Below are positions 7,506-15,592 of a stretch of 64,000 nucleotides of DNA, piece by piece. Origin of the DNA: Flavobacterium odoriferum (GTDB taxonomy: Bacteria > Bacteroidota > Bacteroidia > Flavobacteriales > Flavobacteriaceae); contig NZ_JAMKFA010000003.1 of assembly GCF_025499515.1 (NCBI RefSeq), forward strand, positions 186,001 through 250,000. Direction: 5' to 3'. Positions within the stretch are counted from its first letter, which is position 1. Every line of letters starts with the position of its first letter. The notes under the pieces were generated by a model that was given only the letters and a program-made list of their open reading frames with translations, searched no databases and was not told the origin of the DNA. A program made the translations under genes and the position numbers.

Positions 7506-7814
7506 TTATGGGTTAAATAAAGGACTACTTGTGTCACAAGAACTTGGACAAGGCATTGTATGATCATAAATTAAGTGTCCAGCATCAATCATATCATTTC
7601 CTGCTGAATTTACACCCACTAACATTAATTTTTGAGTTCCCGATTCGTCAACTCCCATATAAGCCCTCACATCTACAACACCTTCTGCTCCCAACAATTC
7701 TGTTAATGCTTGTCCTGTAATTAAATGTCCCTTGGCTAAATCTTTTGGTGGATTATTTCTCCACGACTTTGCCCAAGCTTTTGCTTGGTCAAGTGTAATA
7801 GTTAAATCTGGCAT
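7506..7814 (-). CDS. small soluble protein of unknown function, first gene of the two-component operon
   Basis: 102 residues, hydrophilic, no signal peptide or membrane segment. The N-terminal half reads as a helix-rich stretch (ITLDQAKAWAKSWRNN), the centre as strands (VVDVRAYMGVDESGTQKLMLVGV), and the C-terminus carries a CPSSCD motif that could bind a metal or form a disulfide. I recognise it only as a conserved hypothetical of flavobacteria. Only two bases separate it from the membrane protein gene downstream. A near-consensus -7 box (TACTTTTA, 7843-7850) lies upstream on this strand. Confidence 0.75.
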   Translation of the reverse strand: MPDLTITLDQAKAWAKSWRNNPPKDLAKGHLITGQALTELLGAEGVVDVRAYMGVDESGTQKLMLVGVNSAGNDMIDAGHLIYDHTMPCPSSCDTSSPLFNP

Positions 7815-7867
7815 AATTTGTTAATTTTTTTAATTGTTTACATAAAAGTAAGAAAAATATTGTATTA

Positions 7868-7900
7868 ACAAAAAAAAACAGACCAAATGATCTGTTTTGT
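7868..7900 (-). terminator. terminator of dnaB
   Basis: Read on the minus strand, AAACAGA pairs with TCTGTTT around an eight-base loop, followed by a run of eight T. It starts ten bases after the dnaB stop codon. Confidence 0.75.
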
Positions 7901-7909
7901 CGTCGAACG

Positions 7910-9460
7910 TTAAAATGGAACGTCTGAATCGTCTTCTTCAAAAGAATTCATATTACTTCCAAAGGCTTCATTTGGTGTTGGTAAATTTGGTGTAACAAAA
8001 GGATTGTTATCATCCAAATTCATTTTAGAAGGTAATGAATCAAAAGGCGAACTAAAATCATCTAAATTTTCAAATTTACCAAGATTTCCCACGAATTTTA
8101 ATCGGATTTCATCTAAACCACCATTTCTGTGTTTTGCAACTATAAATTCGGCTTGACCTTGAGTTGGCGTACGTTCTTCGTCATCCCATTCATCAATTTT
8201 ATAATATTCTGGTCGATAAATAAACGATACAATATCGGCATCTTGCTCAATCGCACCCGATTCACGAAGGTCGGAAAGCAAAGGTCTTTTACTAGAACCA
8301 CGAGTTTCTACCGCACGCGATAGCTGAGAAAGTGCAATCACCGGAACGTTTAATTCTTTTGCTAATGCCTTTAAGTTTCGAGAAATAGTAGAGATTTCTT
8401 GCTCACGATTTCCACCGCCTTTTCCATTTCCACCTGCTGTCATTAACTGTAAATAATCAACTACAATCATTTTTATACCATATTGCGATGAAAGTCTTCT
8501 TGCTTTTGCACGTAAATCAAAAATGGATAATGAAGGTGTATCATCAATATATAAAGGTGCTTTCTCTAAATTTTTTACTTTGATAGAAAGTTGTTCCCAT
8601 TCGTGTTTTTCTAATTTTCCGGTACGAAGTTTTTCTGATGACAAACCCGTTTCAGATGAAATTAAACGAGTAATTAACTGAACAGAAGACATCTCTAAAG
8701 AGAACAAAGCTACAGGGTGACCATAATCAACCGCCATATTTCGTGCCATCGAAAGTACAAACGCGGTTTTACCCATACCTGGGCGAGCGGCAATAATAAT
8801 TAAATCGGATGGTTGCCAACCCGAAGTTAGTTTGTCTAAATTGTGAAAACCAGTTGCAACACCACTTAAACCTTCTTTTCCAGCAATTTCTTCAATTCTT
8901 TTTTTGGCTTGAATTACTAAACTTTGTGCGGTTTCAGAACTACGTTTAATGTTTCCTTGCGTTACTTCATATAATTTTGATTCGGCTTTATCTAATAAAT
9001 CAAATACATCAGTAGCATCGTCATACGATTCTTCGATAATTTCACTTGAAATTTTAATTAAACTTCGTTGAATAAATTTTTGAAGAATAATACGTGAATG
9101 AAACTCAATATGTGCAGAGGAAGATATCTTTTGGGTTAACTGAATCAAGTAGAAATCACCACCCGAAAGTTCTAATTTTCCGCTTTTCTTCAATTGTGCC
9201 GAAACGGTTAATAAGTCGATTGGTTGTGTTTCGTTAAACAACTGTACAATTGCCTCAAAAATGTGCTTGTGAGCATCTTTATAAAAGGCATCTGGCTGTA
9301 AAATATCAATTACTTCATCTACCCCTTTTTTATCAATCATCATGGCACCAAGCACTGCTTCTTCAAGGTCTAACGCTTGAGGAGGTAGTTTTCCTTTTTC
9401 CAAATTGATAATTGTAGTTTTATCTACTTTTATCGGGTTCATATTTCTGACATTTTCCAT
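7910..9460 (-). CDS. dnaB: replicative DNA helicase DnaB
   Basis: 516 residues from ATG 9460 (MENVRNMNPIKVDK). The N-terminal DnaB primase-interaction domain (LPPQALDLEEAVLGAMM) is followed by the RecA-like motor with Walker A GMGKT (residues 228-232 by this start), the LALFSLEMS segment, and the VVDYLQLM Walker B region. It unwinds DNA ahead of the replication fork as a hexamer. The C-terminal tail is an acidic, low-complexity extension ending EEDDSDVPF. There is no intein. A longer frame to 9514 exists, but known Flavobacterium DnaB proteins begin at this Met. Monocistronic, with its own terminator. Confidence 0.96.
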   Translation of the reverse strand: MENVRNMNPIKVDKTTIINLEKGKLPPQALDLEEAVLGAMMIDKKGVDEVIDILQPDAFYKDAHKHIFEAIVQLFNETQPIDLLTVSAQLKKSGKLELSGGDFYLIQLTQKISSSAHIEFHSRIILQKFIQRSLIKISSEIIEESYDDATDVFDLLDKAESKLYEVTQGNIKRSSETAQSLVIQAKKRIEEIAGKEGLSGVATGFHNLDKLTSGWQPSDLIIIAARPGMGKTAFVLSMARNMAVDYGHPVALFSLEMSSVQLITRLISSETGLSSEKLRTGKLEKHEWEQLSIKVKNLEKAPLYIDDTPSLSIFDLRAKARRLSSQYGIKMIVVDYLQLMTAGGNGKGGGNREQEISTISRNLKALAKELNVPVIALSQLSRAVETRGSSKRPLLSDLRESGAIEQDADIVSFIYRPEYYKIDEWDDEERTPTQGQAEFIVAKHRNGGLDEIRLKFVGNLGKFENLDDFSSPFDSLPSKMNLDDNNPFVTPNLPTPNEAFGSNMNSFEEDDSDVPF

Positions 9461-9548
9461 AGTGCTAAGGTAACCTTTTTTTATAAAATTCTTATTTGAG
9501 TTCTCAATACTCAACTGTTAATAACTAAATTTTATTGTTAATAAGCCA

Positions 9549-9582
9549 AAAAAAATCCGAAACTTTTAGGCTTCGGATTTTA
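9549..9582 (-). terminator. terminator of accA
   Basis: AATCCGAA pairs with TTCGGATT around a ten-base loop; on the minus strand it is followed by TTTTTTTTGG. It lies between the accA stop (9603) and the dnaB start. Confidence 0.85.
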
Positions 9583-9602
9583 TAGTATTTTGAAAACAAA
9601 CG

Positions 9603-10556
9603 CTATTCTTTGAATTCGCCCATCTTGCTATATTTATCCATTCGCTGAGATACCAAATCTTTTGTTGATAAATCTTTTAATTCATTATATGCTTTAATTA
9701 CATATTGTTCTACTGTTTTAAAAGTAGTTTCTTTATCATAATGAGCTCCACCAAGTGGTTCTGGAATAATATCATCAATTAGCTTTTGCTTTTTCATGTC
9801 GTAAGACGTTAATTTCAATGCTTCAGCTGCTTGCTCTTTGTATTCCCAACTTCTCCACAAGATAGAAGAACAAGATTCTGGTGAAATTACAGAATACCAT
9901 GTGTTTTCTAACATGTATACTCTATCTCCAACACCAATTCCTAATGCTCCACCTGAAGCTCCTTCTCCAATAATTACAGAAATAATAGGTGTTTTTAAGC
10001 GAGCCATTTCAAAAATATTTCTTGCAATTGCTTCTCCTTGACCTCTTTCTTCTGCTTCTAAACCTGGATAAGCTCCTGGTGTATCAATCAAAGTTAAAAC
10101 AGGAAGATTAAATTTCTCTGCCATTTTCATCAAACGCAATGCTTTACGATATCCTTCAGGGTTTGCCATCCCAAAGTTTCTATATTGTCGCATTTTTGTA
10201 TTGATACCTTTTTGTTGTCCAATAATCATAAATGATTGTCCGTCAATTTGACCTAAACCACCAATCATTGCCTTATCATCTTTGAAATTTCTATCGCCAA
10301 AAAGTTCTAAAAAAGTCCCTTTAGTTAAATTTGTGATGTGTTCTAAAGTGTAAGGACGGTTTGGATGTCTTGAAAGTTGAACGCGTTGCCAAGCTGAAAG
10401 GTTTTTATATATTTTTCGCTTTGTTTCTTCTAATTTTTTTTCAATTTGTTTGCAGGTGTTTGATACATCTACATCTGACTCTTGACCTATAATTTGGCAT
10501 TTATCTAATTGGTCTTCAAGCTCTTTAATTGGTAATTCAAAATCTAAATATTCCAT
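9603..10556 (-). CDS. accA: acetyl-CoA carboxylase carboxyltransferase subunit alpha
   Basis: 317 residues, the usual length of AccA. Typical blocks are present: the N-terminal [14 protein letters not shown] helix, [64 protein letters not shown] and [15 protein letters not shown], which carries the oxyanion-hole glycines. It transfers the carboxyl group from biotin to acetyl-CoA, the committed step of fatty acid synthesis, together with AccD (not in this window). It stands alone with a promoter box at 10589-10596 and a terminator. Confidence 0.97.
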   Translation of the reverse strand: MEYLDFELPIKELEDQLDKCQIIGQESDVDVSNTCKQIEKKLEETKRKIYKNLSAWQRVQLSRHPNRPYTLEHITNLTKGTFLELFGDRNFKDDKAMIGGLGQIDGQSFMIIGQQKGINTKMRQYRNFGMANPEGYRKALRLMKMAEKFNLPVLTLIDTPGAYPGLEAEERGQGEAIARNIFEMARLKTPIISVIIGEGASGGALGIGVGDRVYMLENTWYSVISPESCSSILWRSWEYKEQAAEALKLTSYDMKKQKLIDDIIPEPLGGAHYDKETTFKTVEQYVIKAYNELKDLSTKDLVSQRMDKYSKMGEFKE

Positions 10557-10588
10557 AATCGGTTTATTTGGGTTTGTGTTTGTTGTTA

Positions 10589-10596
10589 CAAAGATA
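10589..10596 (-). promoter_or_regulatory. -7 element of accA
   Basis: TATCTTTG on the minus strand, a perfect TAnnTTTG, 33 nt upstream of the accA ATG. Confidence 0.6.
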
Positions 10597-10626
10597 AAAT
10601 TTTCATTGAACTTTATAAACTTATCT

Positions 10627-11514
10627 TTAATTTGTTGGTAACTTTTTACGACTTTTCATTATTCCATTAGCAATAACAGTCGCTAAAATTATGATTGCAC
10701 CAATGTAGAACATGGGCGACATTTTCTCGTTTTCGGGAAAAATTAGAAGCACTAAAATGATTCCATAAATAGGTTCTAAATTGATGGTAAGCATTACTGT
10801 AAATGGGCTTAAAAACTTCATTACTTTGACAGATGCCGAAAATGCATAAGCCGTACAAATTGAAGATAATAAGAATAACCACAACAAATCATTTGACGAA
10901 AGTGCAAAAAATGCTGGTGTGAAACTATCGGCAAAAAACAAGTAAATGCTTAAGAATAAAAATCCACTTGATAATTCATACACTGAAATTACATTTGGAC
11001 TGTACTCTTTAGCGTATTTTCCGTTGATTACCGAAAAAAGCGCCGATAAAAATGCTGAAGTTACAGCTAAGTAAATTCCGGTGGTATATTGGGTTTCTAC
11101 TTTAAAAATAATTCCAAGTCCGAAGATTACGATTAATCCGAAAAGCACTTCATACCAAATTATTTTTCGTTTGTAAAAAATAGGTTCTAAAATGGAAGCA
11201 AAAAAAGCTCCAGTTGACAAACAAGCTAATGTTATAGAAACATTTGAAACTTTAATGGCTTGATAAAATGTGAGCCAATGCAATGCTATAATAATTCCGG
11301 AAACAATAAATCCGATTAAAACATTAAAAGGAACTCTGATTTTTTCTTTGTTAAAAAGCACAACAAAAGTCATAATTACCGACGCAAAAAGCATTCGATA
11401 CCAAACCAAATCTAAGGCTTCAAGCGAAATTAATTTTCCTAAAACAGCAGTAAACCCCCAAATAAATACAATTACATGAAGATGTAAGTAGCTTTTTAAA
11501 TTATCGTTTTGCAT
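10627..11514 (-). CDS. EamA/DMT-family transporter
   Basis: 295 residues with ten predicted membrane segments in two similar halves, each an EamA repeat (first half [27 protein letters not shown]; second half [32 protein letters not shown]). Members export or exchange amino acids, nucleotides or drugs; the substrate cannot be read from the sequence. The start overlaps the end of the LptF/LptG-type permease gene by 14 bases, so the two are translated from one message. The C-terminus is basic (KSRKKLPTN). Confidence 0.88.
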   Translation of the reverse strand: MQNDNLKSYLHLHVIVFIWGFTAVLGKLISLEALDLVWYRMLFASVIMTFVVLFNKEKIRVPFNVLIGFIVSGIIIALHWLTFYQAIKVSNVSITLACLSTGAFFASILEPIFYKRKIIWYEVLFGLIVIFGLGIIFKVETQYTTGIYLAVTSAFLSALFSVINGKYAKEYSPNVISVYELSSGFLFLSIYLFFADSFTPAFFALSSNDLLWLFLLSSICTAYAFSASVKVMKFLSPFTVMLTINLEPIYGIILVLLIFPENEKMSPMFYIGAIIILATVIANGIMKSRKKLPTN

Positions 11515-12589
11515 TGCGAAGTAAGTAATATGCTAATATTCCGAATACAAAATTAGGCAACCACACTGCAATAAATGGTGGAATACTTGATTTTTCGGCT
11601 AAGGTTCCAAATACTTTATCAAAAAAGATGAAAACAAATGCTATTACAATTCCAATGGCTAAATTGATTCCCATTCCACCTCTTCTTTTCATAGAAGAAA
11701 CTGCAACAGCAATAATGGTTAAGATAAAAGCAGAAATTGGTAAACTGAATTTTTTATAGAAAACTACTAAATAGGTGTTGATATTTCCGTTTCCTCTAGC
11801 TCTTTCCTTATTGATAAACGAATTTAATTGACCAATTGTCATTGTTTCTGCCACATAAATTACTGGAGTTAAATCATCTGGTTCAAAATTATAATTAACA
11901 TCAATTTTATCAATTGATTGAATGTTATCATTGATTGGACCAACTATTCTTTTGTTGTAGTTATATAAGGTATATTTTTTAGTTTTTTCATCATAACGAA
12001 TTCTATTCGCATTCACTTTTTCTATCAAAAGATTATCATTAAAACGTTCGTAAGTAAAATTAAAACCCGTTTGCGATAAATAATTGTAATTACTTACATA
12101 GATGTTTTCTTCAATTTTACCTTCTTTTTTAATTTGTCTAAAAATGTCTGAAGTTTCTCTAGTTTGAGAGTTTCCTTTTAAGTTTTGATATCTAAAGTCG
12201 TTAAATCCTTTACTTGCTTTTGGCACTAAGAAAAACCCCATTAACAAAGCGAAAATGGAAACAATTACGGCACCATAAATAAACGGTCTTAAAAATCTTG
12301 AAAACGAAATTCCAGAACTCAAAATCGCAATAATTTCAGTATTGTTTGCTAATTTCGAGGTAAACCAAATAATCGATAAGAATAAAAATATTGGAAATAA
12401 TAGATTGGCAAAATACACGGTAAAATCTCCATAATAGACTAAAATATCTGTTAATGGAATTTTCTTTTCGATCATTTTGTTTACTTTTTCCGAAACGTCA
12501 ATGGTAATTCCAATTGGAATAAACATAATCAACATCACCGAAAAAGTGACCAAATAGCGTTTTAAAATGTATTTATCTATTATTTTCAT
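11501..12589 (-). CDS. LptF/LptG-family lipopolysaccharide export permease
   Basis: 362 residues. Three N-terminal membrane segments (starting IDKYILKRYLVTFSVML, the signature opening of YjgP/YjgQ proteins), a beta-rich periplasmic domain of about 150 residues, then three C-terminal segments. LptF and LptG form the inner membrane part of the Lpt machine that pulls lipopolysaccharide out for transport to the outer membrane, powered by LptB (not here). Only one permease gene is present in this window; which of the two it is cannot be decided. It follows tgt on the same strand after an intergenic hairpin repeat. Confidence 0.92.
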   Translation of the reverse strand: MKIIDKYILKRYLVTFSVMLIMFIPIGITIDVSEKVNKMIEKKIPLTDILVYYGDFTVYFANLLFPIFLFLSIIWFTSKLANNTEIIAILSSGISFSRFLRPFIYGAVIVSIFALLMGFFLVPKASKGFNDFRYQNLKGNSQTRETSDIFRQIKKEGKIEENIYVSNYNYLSQTGFNFTYERFNDNLLIEKVNANRIRYDEKTKKYTLYNYNKRIVGPINDNIQSIDKIDVNYNFEPDDLTPVIYVAETMTIGQLNSFINKERARGNGNINTYLVVFYKKFSLPISAFILTIIAVAVSSMKRRGGMGINLAIGIVIAFVFIFFDKVFGTLAEKSSIPPFIAVWLPNFVFGILAYYLLRNAKR

Positions 12590-12593
12590 CCTA

Positions 12594-12681
12594 AATTTAG
12601 AATTTAGAATTTAGAATTCAGAATTAGAAACGAATAGCTTTTAAACTTTAAGTTTCTAACTTCTAAATTCTAACTTCTTAT
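12594..12681. repeat. intercistronic imperfect inverted repeat built from short TTTAGAATT-like words
   Basis: The left arm repeats TTAGAATT three to four times and ends TTAGAAAC (12624-12631); the right arm begins GTTTCTAA (12652-12659) and runs into CTTCTAAATTCTAACTTCTTA. Together they can fold into a long, imperfect AT hairpin between tgt and the lptF/G-type gene. There is no T-run, so it is not an ordinary terminator; the same word appears again at 13857-13877. Confidence 0.7.
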
Positions 12682-12682
12682 T

Positions 12683-13813
12683 TTATAATCGTTGACTCAT
12701 TTGAATCACCATTTTATCTTTCCATTCTCTGAATGTTCCGGCAATAATTTGTCTTCTTGCTTCGCGCACTAACCACATGTAAAAACCTAAATTGTGAATG
12801 GTTGCAATTTGTTTTCCTAAGAATTCATCTGCTGCAAATAAGTGTCTAAGATACGCTTTTGAATATTCAGTATCAACCCAAGTGTGTCCCATTTCGTCAA
12901 TTGGCGAAAAATCAGCTTCCCACTTTTTGTTTTTCATATTCATCGTTCCGTGTGCCGTGAATAACATTCCATTTCTAGCGTTACGTGTTGGCATTACACA
13001 ATCAAACATATCAATTCCTAACGCAATATTCTCTAAAATATTGATTGGTGTTCCCACACCCATTAAATATCTTGGTTTATCTTCTGGAAGAATTGCTGTA
13101 ACAATTTCGGTCATTGCGTACATTTCTTCAGCTGGTTCTCCTACAGAAAGCCCACCAATAGCATTTCCTTGTGCACCAGCATTTGCAATATATTCCGCCG
13201 ATTGCTCTCTTAAATCTTTATAAGTACTTCCTTGAACAATAGGAAAAAATGTTTGTTCGTAACCGTATTTAAATGGTAATTTTTCTAAATGATTGATACA
13301 TCTATCCAACCAACGGTGCGTCATGTGCATCGAACGTTTTGCATAGCGATAATCGCATGGATAAGGTGTACATTCATCGAAAGCCATAATGATATCAGCA
13401 CCAATAGTACGTTGAATTTCCATCACATTTTCTGGAGAAAAGAAATGATACGAACCATCAATGTGCGATTTGAACTTAACACCTTCTTCTTTAATTTTTC
13501 TGTTTGAAGAAAGCGAATACACTTGATAGCCTCCGGAATCGGTTAAGATATTTCTATCCCAATTCATGAATTTATGTAAACCTCCAGCCGCTTCTAAAAT
13601 TTTGGTTTGGGGTCTTAAATATAAATGATAGGTATTTCCTAAAATAATATCTGGATTAATATCGTCTCTAAGCTCGCGTTGGTGTACTCCTTTTACAGAA
13701 GCCACGGTTCCTACGGGCATAAAAATTGGGGTTTCAATAACACCATGATCGGTAGTTATTTTTCCAGCTCTGGCTTTACTTTTTGGGTCTTTGGTAATTA
13801 AATCAAACTTCAT
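12683..13813 (-). CDS. tgt: tRNA-guanine(34) transglycosylase (queuine/preQ1 insertion), zinc cysteines absent
   Basis: 376 residues, normal length. It exchanges guanine 34 of GUN-anticodon tRNAs for preQ1 on the way to queuosine. Recognisable parts are ETPIFMPVGT, the active-site NILTDSGGYQVYSL, GGLSVGEP, and the nucleophile segment MFDCVMPTRNARNG. In most bacterial Tgt proteins a CxCxxC motif follows shortly after DF.P.D; here that place reads DEMGHTWVDTEYSKAYLRHLF with no cysteine at all, while the HNL histidine remains. So the structural zinc site seems lost, probably a lineage trait. Promoter box at 13834-13841. Confidence 0.95.
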   Translation of the reverse strand: MKFDLITKDPKSKARAGKITTDHGVIETPIFMPVGTVASVKGVHQRELRDDINPDIILGNTYHLYLRPQTKILEAAGGLHKFMNWDRNILTDSGGYQVYSLSSNRKIKEEGVKFKSHIDGSYHFFSPENVMEIQRTIGADIIMAFDECTPYPCDYRYAKRSMHMTHRWLDRCINHLEKLPFKYGYEQTFFPIVQGSTYKDLREQSAEYIANAGAQGNAIGGLSVGEPAEEMYAMTEIVTAILPEDKPRYLMGVGTPINILENIALGIDMFDCVMPTRNARNGMLFTAHGTMNMKNKKWEADFSPIDEMGHTWVDTEYSKAYLRHLFAADEFLGKQIATIHNLGFYMWLVREARRQIIAGTFREWKDKMVIQMSQRL

Positions 13814-13833
13814 ATTGTGCTTTTACGAACCGC

Positions 13834-13841
13834 AAAGATAA
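13834..13841 (-). promoter_or_regulatory. -7 element of tgt
   Basis: TATCTTTG on the minus strand, perfect TAnnTTTG, 21 nt before the tgt ATG. Confidence 0.6.
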
Positions 13842-13849
13842 ATTAATTT

Positions 13850-14000
13850 AGAAATAAGAATTTAGAATTTAGAATTATTTATGATTTAAGTAAAAGTCAA
13901 AATCAAGGGCAAGTTCAAGTTCAAAAATCAAATTATAATCTATCTCAAACTTCCAGCTTCCATCATCCAGCTCCCATCAGAAATCAATTCTTAATAACTT
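13850..14000. repeat. low-complexity short-word repeat region
   Basis: About 150 bases between tgt and the transketolase promoter hold tandem short words: TTAGAATT repeats at 13857-13877, CAAGTTCAAGTTCAA near 13910-13925, and CTTCCAGCTTCCATCATCCAGCTCCCATC near 13950-13980. No gene, no tRNA and no clear hairpin with a T-run. The first word is shared with the hairpin at 12594-12681. Confidence 0.6.
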
Positions 14001-14013
14001 CTAACAAAATGAT

Positions 14014-14044
14014 TTGTACCACCAAAAAAATAAAATTACTTTTG
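14014..14044 (+). promoter_or_regulatory. promoter of the transketolase operon
   Basis: TTG at 14014-14016, 20 bases, then TACTTTTG at 14037-14044, a full match to the Bacteroidota primary sigma consensus. It lies inside the longest open frame of the gene downstream, so it fixes the start at the ATG 14075. Confidence 0.75.
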
Positions 14045-14074
14045 CATCCAATTAACACATATATATCTTTTATA

Positions 14075-14920
14075 ATGTCTAACACACAACAACTACAAGA
14101 TTTTACAACACAAGTTCGAAGAGATATTCTTCGTATGGTTCATGCCGTAAATTCAGGTCACCCAGGAGGTTCTTTGGGATGTGCTGAGTTTTTGGTTACC
14201 CTTTACCAAGACGTTATGAAACGTAACGAAGGTTTTGATATGAACGGAATTGGTGAGGATTTATTCTTCTTATCAAACGGACATATTTCTCCAGTTTTTT
14301 ATAGTGTTTTAGCTAGAAGCGGATACTTTCCAGTAGCTGAATTAGCAACATTCAGAAAATTAAATTCAAGATTACAAGGTCACCCAACAACTCATGAAGG
14401 TTTACCTGGAATCAGAATGGCTTCGGGTTCGTTAGGACAAGGAATGTCGGTTGCAATTGGAGCGGCTCAAGCTAAAAAATTGAACAACGATAACCATTTT
14501 GTTTTTGCACTTTTAGGTGATGGTGAATTACAAGAAGGACAAAACTGGGAAGCAATTATGTATGCTTCAGCAAAAAAAGTAGACAACTTAATTGCAACTA
14601 TCGACTTAAACGGGAAACAAATTGATGGAACTACAGACGAAGTTTTAGCAATGGGAAGCGTAAAAGCAAAGTTTGAAGCTTTTGATTGGATTGTATTAGA
14701 AATCAAAGAAGGAAACAACATTGACGCTATCAAAGCTGGTTTAGCAGATGCAAAATCAAAATCAGGTAACGGAAAACCAGTTTGTATTTTATTACATACA
14801 GAAATGGGTAATGGAGTAGATTTTATGATGCACACACACGCTTGGCATGGTAAAGCGCCAAATGATGAACAATTAGAAAAAGCGTTAGCACAAAATGTTG
14901 AAACTTTAGGAGATTATTAA
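14075..14920 (+). CDS. transketolase, N-terminal (ThDP-binding) subunit
   Basis: 281 residues from ATG 14075 (MSNTQQLQDF). It holds the first domain of transketolase: VNSGHPGGSLGCAEFL, HPTTHEGLPG, GSLGQGMSVAIGAA, and the thiamine diphosphate/metal motif GDGELQEGQNWEA. With the separate C-terminal subunit (15593-16546) it forms the complete enzyme that moves two-carbon ketol units in the pentose phosphate pathway. Splitting in two genes is common in Bacteroidota and archaea. What is odd is that an unrelated gene sits between the two halves. A longer frame to 14009 is excluded because it contains the promoter. Confidence 0.95.
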   Translation: MSNTQQLQDFTTQVRRDILRMVHAVNSGHPGGSLGCAEFLVTLYQDVMKRNEGFDMNGIGEDLFFLSNGHISPVFYSVLARSGYFPVAELATFRKLNSRLQGHPTTHEGLPGIRMASGSLGQGMSVAIGAAQAKKLNNDNHFVFALLGDGELQEGQNWEAIMYASAKKVDNLIATIDLNGKQIDGTTDEVLAMGSVKAKFEAFDWIVLEIKEGNNIDAIKAGLADAKSKSGNGKPVCILLHTEMGNGVDFMMHTHAWHGKAPNDEQLEKALAQNVETLGDY

Positions 14921-14924
14921 TCAT

Positions 14925-15569
14925 ATGAACCTTTTTAAAGTAACATTTATTATATTCTTTTTCTTCTTTGGGCAAAATCTATTTTCACAAAAATATTCAT
15001 TTAAAATTCAAGGACAATATTCCCATTACGAAAATGAAAATTCAGAAAAAGCGGATAGTAAAATAGTTTTTTTATGTAATAATGAGGATGATACAACAAT
15101 GAAGTTTTTTGTTGTTAATGATACTGTTAAAAACATTTCTATTTTCGATAAAAAATCAAGTAAAGTGTTTTTTTCTGAAGGTGGATTTATTTTAGACAAT
15201 AAAACGAATCTCAATTACAAATTATCAAATTGTAAATTTGATGCAAGAGAATTATTTTATGAAGAGAAAACGAATAAAAATGTAACGGTTTCTACAGATG
15301 CAATTGGTGAAGAAAACATCATAAACATTAGAGAAACCAAAAAGAGGAAAACCATATACGATTTATATATAAAAACAGTTAAAAACTCAAAATACATAAA
15401 CACTCAAAATTTCACTATTGGGATGATTACACATCATAGAATATGGGACATATATAAAATTAATAGTGAAGTTGTTTTAGAAAGTTACTATCTAAAGAAG
15501 AATATCAAAACTGATATTTATAAATTAGATAATATTGAAGACGTTAATTTTGAGATTACATTAAAATAA
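14925..15569 (+). CDS. secreted protein of unknown function inserted between transketolase subunits
   Basis: 214 residues with a clear Sec signal peptide (about residues 1-22, FFFFFGQNLFSQ). The mature part is lysine-, asparagine- and strand-rich (YSFKIQGQYSHYENENSEK, KIVFLCNNEDD) and recalls secreted lineage-specific proteins of Bacteroidota, but I recognise no family. It starts four bases after the stop of the transketolase N-subunit gene and ends 23 bases before the C-subunit start, so it must be carried on the same message. Its codon use is more AT-rich than that of its neighbours. A recent arrival is likely; any link to sugar metabolism is not supported. Confidence 0.75.
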   Translation: MNLFKVTFIIFFFFFGQNLFSQKYSFKIQGQYSHYENENSEKADSKIVFLCNNEDDTTMKFFVVNDTVKNISIFDKKSSKVFFSEGGFILDNKTNLNYKLSNCKFDARELFYEEKTNKNVTVSTDAIGEENIINIRETKKRKTIYDLYIKTVKNSKYINTQNFTIGMITHHRIWDIYKINSEVVLESYYLKKNIKTDIYKLDNIEDVNFEITLK

Positions 15570-15592
15570 TCTCTACTAAAGAAAATAATATT

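Noticed and set aside
12594..12681. CRISPR-like short repeats
   Set aside because: The repeated words are 8-9 bases, imperfect, back to back and without unique spacers of constant length; no cas genes are nearby.
12798..13223. 141-codon open frame on the plus strand opposite tgt
   Set aside because: It lies entirely within tgt, has no promoter or family similarity and reads like the complement of a coding region. The same holds for the long plus-strand or minus-strand frames opposite transketolase (14467-14835), nusB (20703-21113), dsbD (48550-48948) and nhaD (56070-56489).
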